Under the pieces are notes generated by a model that did no database searches, was not told the origin of the DNA, and was given only the letters and a program-made list of their open reading frames with translations. Positions 57,808 to 64,000 of a DNA stretch of 64,000 nt are shown piece by piece. Within the stretch, counting starts at the first letter, position 1. Each line of letters begins with the position of its first letter. Made by a program: the position numbers and the translations under genes. The stretch comes from Plotosus lineatus (taxonomy: Eukaryota; Chordata; Actinopteri; Siluriformes; Plotosidae): assembly GCA_024760905.1 (NCBI GenBank), contig CM045731.1, positions 16,255,001 to 16,319,000 on the forward strand, read 5' to 3'.

Positions 57808-57859
<52 letters not shown>

Positions 57860-57860
57860 C
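57778..57860. repeat. (CTAC)n and (GATA)n microsatellites
   Basis: CCTA units then about 13 GATA units. Confidence 0.92.
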
Positions 57861-58124
57861 AGTAATTGAAAGGTGATTAGACAGACAGACAGATATAGAT
57901 TAATAGACAGACAGACAGATTTACAGGTTGGTAATTGAATGGGTGGTTAGATAGACAGACAGATAGATTGATATACAATGTAAATGGAACAAAAGAGAAA
58001 CAGCTGAAGAAACACTCAGTTATTGCTTCATTTGCCGCACCCTCAGGTTGGATTCTATCTCGGCCAAGTCTGGGTGAAAGCAATGTACATCCTGTACCAA
58101 TCATTAGACTACTACAGGACAACA

Positions 58125-58157
<33 letters not shown>

Positions 58158-58169
58158 TATCATCATGAC

Positions 58170-58703
58170 CAGTGCGTCTCAAATAGTGGGGCATGATATG
58201 ATGACAGGAGGGGCGTGGTGTGATGCTGGGGGAGCGCGTATGACCCTGGGGAACATGCTTTTCTGGAATTGTGTACTGTATGAGAATTAAGTATAATTAC
58301 ACCTCCACTCCACTAGTTGGCAGTGGCGCTCTCATTGTCATGCAATGGTGGAGCAGTTTTTCGCACAAGCAAATGATATAAAGCGGAGTAAACAACCCCT
58401 CAAGAAACAACACGGAAGCATTTCTAACAGGAACAAGTTTAAATAAGGATGATTTTTTTTTTCAGGCACGTTGGTGCACTTTAAATCATTTCTATTACAG
58501 ATTAAAAAGCAATGTTAATGAAGTTTTTCTTTATTGTAAGTTGAACTATATTTCTTTCTTTTTTGTTTTTAATTTTACTAAAGATACAGTGTAATGCAGA
58601 GGTGTACTAATAACAATTTTATAGACAAATAAATGGGGTGTAATCATGTTTTTTTTCTTCCTGGGGTGGGGGGGGTGCCTCAGAAAATATTTGAGAAGCA
58701 CTG
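58170..58703 (+). mobile_element. hAT-C MITE copy 2
   Basis: Starts CAGTGCGTCTCAAATAGTGG and ends TATTTGAGAAGCACTG, an inverted terminal repeat. The flanking 8-mers ATCATGAC and ATCTAGAC agree at six of eight positions, consistent with a decayed hAT target duplication. Confidence 0.82.
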
Positions 58704-58709
58704 ATCTAG

Positions 58710-58935
58710 ACTCACACTCGCACCTCGTGGCGATTAAAACAGACAGTTAGCTTAATGATCATTCCTTTGAAATGTAAGAGGAAACTGGAGCACTCAGAGG
58801 AAACCTGTGCAGTCACGGGGCAGGGAAAACATGCAAAATTTACACAGAAACACCCTCGCCAAGCTTGGGACTTGAACCCAGAGCCTTCATGCTGTGAGGA
58901 GGACTTACCCAGTCTAACGCATGACACTATCATGA
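58710..58935 (-). mobile_element. SINE-2 fragment
   Basis: ACTCACACTCGCACCTCGTG, then TTGAAATGTAAGAGGAAACT, and a B-box-like GGGTTCAAGTCCC on the minus strand near 58865. Confidence 0.7.
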
Positions 58936-58964
58936 CTGTGGTCACAGTACACCATACCTCTTCT

Positions 58965-59212
58965 TCTTCTTCTTCTTTTACTTTCGGCTGCTCCCTTCAG
59001 GGGTCGCCACAGCAAATCATCCGCCTCCACCTCACCCTGTCCTCCGCATCTTCTTTTCTGACTCCAACGACCTTCATGTCTTCCTTCACCACATCCATAA
59101 ATCTCTTCTTTGGTCTTCCTCGAGGCCTTCTGCCTGGTAGTTCAAACCTCAGCATCCTACTGCCAATATACTCACTATCCCTCCTCTGTACATGTCCAAA
59201 CCATCTCAATCT
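58965..59212 (-). mobile_element. LINE-A 3' fragment
   Basis: The minus-strand frame reads RLRWFGHVQRRDSEYIG, LPGRRPRGRPKKRFMDV, MICCGDP. The 3' end GTCGCCACAGCAAATCATC (as read on plus) and the (TTC)n at 58961-58978 show the family's (GAA)n terminal repeat. Confidence 0.88.
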
Positions 59213-59327
59213 CATAAGGCCATTAATGAGGCATCTTCATTGGAACTGAACTGCTCTTTGAAAACTCTAAATAGTGAATGAAAACTCATTTAAGGCTCTT
59301 CTCAGCATGCGAATACAATATATTTAT

Positions 59328-59330
<3 letters not shown>

Positions 59331-59389
<59 letters not shown>

Positions 59390-59402
59390 ACACACACACA
59401 CG
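59331..59402. repeat. (CA)n microsatellite
   Basis: About 35 CA units. Confidence 0.94.
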
Positions 59403-59404
59403 TG

Positions 59405-60340
59405 TTGTGAAATGATAATAAATAGCCCCAGGAAGAAACACAGTGGGGAGCACCACTAGGATGTATCTAGGGACAAAAGGAAGCTGAAAAGAGGGATATA
59501 GTGAGAAACATGATGGTCCATAGCATGAGAGGAGAGTGCAGGAATAAGCATGAGGAGGGCAAGACGGAAGAAAGGCATGACAAAAAAATAGTAGAAAATG
59601 AATAGAGGATGATTGCTGAGCCTGATGGGTGGGGAAGAGCCAATGGGGTGACAAGAAAATAAGTACCACCACAAAGGGCAGACAAGAAGAGGGAGGATAA
59701 CGGGGTGGATGGAATGCATTGGTTGCAGTGAATAAAGAGTTCAGTGTTATCTGTGGTGTGTTTTTTTTAAGGTGTAATTCATCTGATTGGAGATAATTAC
59801 ACCAGCAATTGATGTTAACCGAGAGAAACACCCACCTGTCTGAAACTGTGATCAGTGTTGATGTTCGGCTTTAAAAGAAAAACATCTGGGACAAAATAAT
59901 TATATTCAACACAAGAAGAACCACAAACAACCTGTGGTTATGCTGCTTGTTATATCACGCAAAGAGCCAGCTGATAATTATTAGCGTGCAGTTGAGTGCT
60001 TGGATAATGATTCAGACATGGCTGGAGCAGGCAGCCAATAAGAGGTAATCAAATGATTTTTTTTTTTTTTTTTTTTTGAGATGTAAGGGCCTGTGGGTGC
60101 CATTGCTGCATATGCTCCATGATTTTGTTAAAATGTTTATTTTAAGGACTCATCCTGGAAAATTGTAAAGGAGTATTATAGCCAAAAGGACTTTGTTTCT
60201 ATGCAGAGAATAAAGAAAAGGCAGAGGCACTCATAGAATGTAAGGTACCTCCATCATGCAGCATGGATCATGAGGTAAACAAGCACTGCGTTGGGTTCTG
60301 GTTATACTTACCCATGTGATCATCTTACCATATGTTCTAC
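59405..60340. other. No recognised gene
   Basis: The minus-strand frame 59286-59831 has no domain I recognise and includes the translated (CA)n. 59940-60056 is unique-looking with homeodomain-type TAATTA/TAATCA text. A poly(T) run lies at about 60058-60077. Confidence 0.45.
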
Positions 60341-60344
60341 TGTA

Positions 60345-60515
60345 TTCATTCATCCATTCATTCATTTTCAAAGCCGCTTAATCCAATAGGGTCTCAAAGA
60401 GGCTGGTGCCCATTTCAGCTGACCCTGGGCAAAGGAGGGGTACACCCTGAACAGCTTGCCAGACCATTACACACACACAGGTGATTTGGAACAGCCATTT
60501 ACTCTACTGTGCCCC
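60345..60515 (-). mobile_element. SINE-2 fragment
   Basis: TTCATTTTCAAAGCCGCTTA starts the L2-like tail; the body fragment GATTTGGAACAGCCATTTAC follows. Confidence 0.7.
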
Positions 60516-60685
60516 ACTTACCTCCAACCCAGAAAATCCAAAATCAAATAATCTCTAGGACTCAGGTAGCGTAGTGTTTCCACCAAGTTTGGTGATGATC
60601 TGAATATGGGTGTGGTCAGGATTGCAGTCACAAGTAAACTGATTCACACAAGCTGGAAGAGAGGAAAAAAAAAGTTTTTGTGGAG

Positions 60686-60689
<4 letters not shown>

Positions 60690-60716
<27 letters not shown>
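60690..60716. repeat. poly(A) tract
   Basis: About 27 A. Confidence 0.9.
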
Positions 60717-60718
<2 letters not shown>

Positions 60719-60997
60719 TTAAAGAATTCGAGGTTAAGGCGTAATGTCTCAAACTGGCCCAAACACAAAGAATGTGTGTCCTTGCTGAAAGGCAATTGAT
60801 TTTTGGTCGTTATGGGGCTGAAGCTGATACTAAATCATTGCTAATTAATATGCTAAAACTTTCCCTTCAGAACTTATCTCTTACTACAGCAGCCAGCACC
60901 TTGTAATTTAATTACTTTAGAGGGAAAGAAGAAAAAAAGGTTTCTGGATAAAGAATATGTGGATTCGTTTAAAAGTACTGAATTAAAATGTTCACAT

Positions 60998-61001
<4 letters not shown>

Positions 61002-61050
<49 letters not shown>

Positions 61051-61116
61051 CTCACACACACACACTCACACACACACACACAAACACGCACACACACACT
61101 CACACACACACACACA

Positions 61117-61161
<45 letters not shown>
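61002..61161. repeat. (CA)n-rich tract with CAAACACGCAC interruptions
   Basis: CA repeats with periodic CACTCACAC and CAAACACGC interruptions over 160 bp. Confidence 0.93.
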
Positions 61162-61164
<3 letters not shown>

Positions 61165-61319
61165 TATCATTGTGGGGACATTCCACTGATATAGTGCATA
61201 AAATGCCCTCGTCTTCTAATCTTCAACAATTCACACTTCTGCACCATTTGGTTTGTTTCTTTTTAGCACCCACCCATGATATGGCTCGGAAGCGGTAAGA
61301 ACGGGTTCCGTCTTTCTGT

Positions 61320-61850
61320 CACTCTCTAGAACCTCCAGTTCTGCCTCCTGTCTTTTCCCCAGTGCCACTGTTCCTAAACCATACAACATCACTGGCCTCA
61401 ACACCGTCTTATACACTTTTCCTTTGATTCTTACCGATACCCTTCTATCACACATTACACCGGGCACTTTTTTACAACCATTCCAACCTGCCTGCACACG
61501 CTTCTTCATCTCTTTTCCACACCCTCCATTGCTCTGGATTGTTGAGCCTAAGGACTTAAAATCCTCCACCTTCCTTATCTCTGCTCCCTGTAACCTCACC
61601 GTTCCTCTTGGGTCCTTCTCATTCACGCACATGTATTCCGTCTTACTGAGGCTAACCTTCATTCCTCTCCTTTCCAGGGCATACCTCCACCTCTCTAGAT
61701 ATTCCTGCACTTGTTCTCTGCTCTCACGACAGATCACAATGTCATCTGCAAACATCATAGTCCATGGAGATTCTTGTCTAACCTCATCTGTCAGCCTGTC
61801 CATCACCATAGCAAACAAGAAGGGGCTCAGACCTGACCCTTGACCTGACC
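61320..61850 (-). mobile_element. LINE-A reverse-transcriptase fragment with catalytic FADD
   Basis: A continuous minus-strand frame contains GLSPFLFAMVMDRLTDEVR, then WTMMFADDIVICRES with the FADD catalytic motif of reverse transcriptase, YALERRGMKVSLSKTEYMC, GSTIQSNGGCGKEMKKR and KVYKTVLRPVMLYGLGTVAL. It continues the region seen at 35775 toward the N-terminus. Downstream the family sequence stops at about 61320, and the upstream side switches abruptly to the GC-rich block. A 5' and 3' truncated relic. Confidence 0.9.
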
Positions 61851-61987
61851 CTCCACTCATCCGGCCGTCTCCTGGCGATCGACCAGGCCTGTGCAAGGCC
61901 CATACCCCCTGGCAGGGCAGCCCTCAGCTGCGACAACCATGTCGTACGCGGTCATCCCCGCGATCGGCTCCAGCCCCTAGGATCCCG
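61851..61987 (-). repeat. GC-rich dispersed block, copy 2 (inverted)
   Basis: The minus strand matches 57596-57740, including GATCCTAGGGGCTGGAGCCG and CAGGAGACGGCCGGATGAGT. Directly fused to the LINE-A RT fragment. Confidence 0.75.
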
Positions 61988-61989
61988 AA

Positions 61990-62470
61990 CGGACAGTGAG
62001 ACACACAGGACATTGCTGGCCATCCACTTCACCCTGACTTATCTTCAGCCATCTTGAATATGTCGTACCACTGGACCCAGATAGACCGGGACAAGAGAGA
62101 GTGAAGCTGATGATCTGCACAACTCTCCCTCATTTAAATTCAAGTCAAATGCAAGTCATGACTTTACCCATACCGCACAACCCCAAGTCCTTTGGTGATG
62201 GGCGAGTGGTGAAGCAGCAGGTGTGGATTCACTGGAAGCTGTAGTCATGGACCTACACACAGGCGGCCCAGATCATAGGGCTGTTCTCTACTGCAACAAA
62301 GCAGCAGTGGAGTTCAGCAACCCCCTGGGTGACTGAGCAGCCCTCTTTAGGAATCAATCTGCTCACATTCATGAAGGAAGGGATAAGAAAAGGTGTCCTA
62401 ATCATAGCCGGCTTCACATCATCCTGGCCAGCAAACCGTGGCTTTCTGGGATCCCTCAAAGTGTTTGAAC
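61990..62470. other. No recognised gene, probably 5' part of the LINE relic that follows
   Basis: Position upstream of an endonuclease-type frame suggests LINE 5' sequence, but I recognise no motif. Confidence 0.35.
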
Positions 62471-63580
62471 AATAAGAAAGATAAAATAAGAGAAGGTCCT
62501 CAATCTTGGCACGTGGTCATGCGAACACTGCTGGATAACACCAAGGCAGACAGACCAGAAAGGAGAACAGCAGTAGTCACCAAAGAACTAGCTCACTACA
62601 ACGTCAATATAGCAGACCTCAGCAAAAGATGCCTTGAGGACAAGGGCCAGCTTACAGAGCATGGTGGTGGGTATACCTTTTTCTGGAGATGATGCAGTAG
62701 CACCAAATGGCAAGAGGCAGGAGTTGGATTTGCCATCAGATCTCACCTTGCCTGGAAACTAATGAAACTCCGAGAGGGCATCAATGATCATCTGATGATG
62801 TCACTTCAGCTCCCACTTGGAAACAAGTAAAGGGTGACGCTGATATGCTCAAGCAATGACAAACCCAGAGGACATCAAGGACATCAAGGACAAGTTCTAT
62901 GAAGAACTAGACAACCTCATTGCAGCCGTACCACTGTCTGAGAAGCTTTCCACTTTCGGGGACCTCAATGCCAGTGTGGGGACAGATCACCAAACCTGGG
63001 AAGGGATCATTGGAAGACACGGCACTGGTGAGTGCAACCGCAACGGCCTCCTGCTCCTCAAGTTGTGTCCACCCATGACCTTGTCCTTACCAACACACTG
63101 TTCCACCTCCCCACCCATAAGAAGACATCTTGTATGCATCCACGGTCCAGGTATTGGCATCTAATTGACTATATCATCACCAAAAGGGGGACATATAGGA
63201 TGTGAGAGTGGCAAAGGCTGTGTGTGGTGCTGTCTGCTTGACTGATCATTGACTCAGAATGTCCAAGTGCAAACTTTGCATCCTGCCCTTGAGAACACCC
63301 CAAGGCCAGAAAACTGCAAAGAGGCCGAACATCTCCAAGCTGAAGAACAGCAACATTGCACAAGAATTCGCCAGGGACCTTGAGGACAGGCTGCAAGACA
63401 CCCCAGAATGATCCAGACAGCACAGAGAAACTGTGGGCAGCATTCAGAGATGTGATGTACTCCACAGTCTTTAAACACCCCGGACCAGCAACTCGCAAGC
63501 ACCAGAATTGGTTTGATGAGAACGATGAGGAGATTCAGGCACTCCTGTCAGAGAAACACCAGCTGCTCAGAGGACATCAG
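62470..63580 (+). mobile_element. LINE APE-type endonuclease relic
   Basis: Consecutive frames, broken by frameshifts, give VMRTLLDNTKADRPERRTAV, GQLTEHGGGYTFFWR, then EDIKDKFYEELDNLIAAVPL-like text, FGDLNASVGTDHQTWEGI with the GDLNA motif, and IGRHGTGECNRNGLLLL. GDLN and the later HxxI-type region belong to apurinic endonuclease-like domains of non-LTR retrotransposons. It is in the opposite orientation to the RT relic at 61320. A SINE-1 fragment begins at about 63582. Confidence 0.82.
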
Positions 63581-63581
63581 A

Positions 63582-63748
63582 TGTTTTTTTTACATGAACC
63601 TCCCACCACAGACAGGAAGAGACACGGCCAGCCTTTGATATCCCAGTTAGTGCACTGGAGGGACAGCAGTGATAACCACGGACAGTGGGGCTTAAACCCC
63701 AACCTTAGGGTGGGAAACCAACACCTTACCACCGGTCCAACACTGCCC
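63582..63748 (-). mobile_element. SINE-1 fragment inserted in the LINE relic
   Basis: TTTACATGAACCTCCCACCA, GCCAGCCTTTGATATCCCAG, and a head remnant ending at the CCAACACTGCCC side. Tail missing. Confidence 0.8.
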
Positions 63749-63799
63749 TGTCAAAAAAATTCTTGACGCCACACTCAAATTTACACACACACAAAAAAA

Positions 63800-64000
63800 A
63801 CCTAAGCAATGAGGTCCAGACGTCCCCCAGTCACTTCCTCCAGCTATTCTGGGCGGACATTGAGGCATTCCCAGACAAATCGAGAGATATAGTCCCTCCA
63901 GCATGTTTTAGGTCGACCCCGGGGTCTCTTCCCGGTTGGACATGCCTGAAACACCACACCAGGGAGGCGTTCGGGAGGCATTCTGACCCGTGCCACCTCA
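63800..64000 (-). mobile_element. LINE-C fragment running off the window
   Basis: The minus strand reads GGTCAGAATGCCTCCCGAAC, GGCATGTCCAACCGGGAAGA and GACCCCGGGGTCGACC, matching the RMPP...ACPTGKR...-type segment of LINE-C (40200-40280). The element continues past 64000. Confidence 0.75.

Noticed and set aside
59286..59831. 181-codon minus-strand frame
   Set aside because: About a quarter is translated (CA)n. The rest shows no motif I recognise and no splice or promoter context.

Overview
The window looks like nuclear DNA of a ray-finned (teleost) fish. The basis is a split vertebrate gene, very dense simple-sequence repeats, and a mix of tRNA-derived SINEs, LINE fragments and Tigger/hAT-type DNA transposons typical of fish genomes. 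A catfish-like genome would fit the microsatellite density, but I cannot fix the species.

The one host gene I can support is scml4 (Sex comb on midleg-like 4, a Polycomb-group-related protein), on the + strand. Seven coding exons run from 11016 to 30109: 11016-11242, 14264-14393, 22353-22553, 23188-23388, 28987-29193, 29278-29423 and 29984-30109. All junctions have AG/GT borders and compatible phases. From the ATG at 11066 the spliced frame is 1188 nt (395 aa plus stop), close to the size of mammalian SCML4. It encodes two AT-hook-like basic motifs, the SLED domain and a C-terminal SAM domain. A CpG-rich block at about 7030-7580 is the best candidate for the promoter and 5' untranslated exon. 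The 3' UTR has a long (CA)n tract and a poly(A) signal at 30587-30592.

The scml4 introns hold a 1.7-kb, 30-bp-period minisatellite (14985-16683), Tigger-like elements (4394-5764 upstream of the gene; 19310-21493 and 26728-27463 in introns), a hAT element with a perfect 8-bp target duplication (27691-28171), several copies of a short CAGGGATCCCTC-type MITE, and many SINEs.

About 34 kb downstream of scml4 (30.6-64.0 kb) shows no recognisable host exon. It is layered repeat sequence: four SINE families, LINE 3' fragments of at least three families, an L2-like LINE with a hAT MITE inserted in it, Tigger and mariner-like relics, long (CA/GT)n and (TA)n tracts, and at the right edge LINE reverse-transcriptase and endonuclease relics. 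The most notable item lies just behind scml4, at 30931-31147: a near-perfect inverted repeat whose arms each spell a complete hammerhead ribozyme core, one per strand, inside (TA)n-bounded sequence. I interpret this as Penelope-like retroelement debris.

Repeat names used below. SINE-1: head with A-box/B-box and a body containing GTTATCAAAGGCCGGCCATG, with either of two 3' tails (A, L2-like; B, like the LINE-A 3' end). SINE-2: the common fish repeat with a tRNA-like head, text such as GTTTCCTCC and an L2-like tail. SINE-3 and SINE-4: two further families. LINE-A: C-terminus RWFGHVQRRDSEYIG. LINE-C: FLRRVVGLSL / RWFGHL. MITE-M: CAGGGATCCCTC termini. hAT-C: CAGTGCTTCTCAA-like termini.
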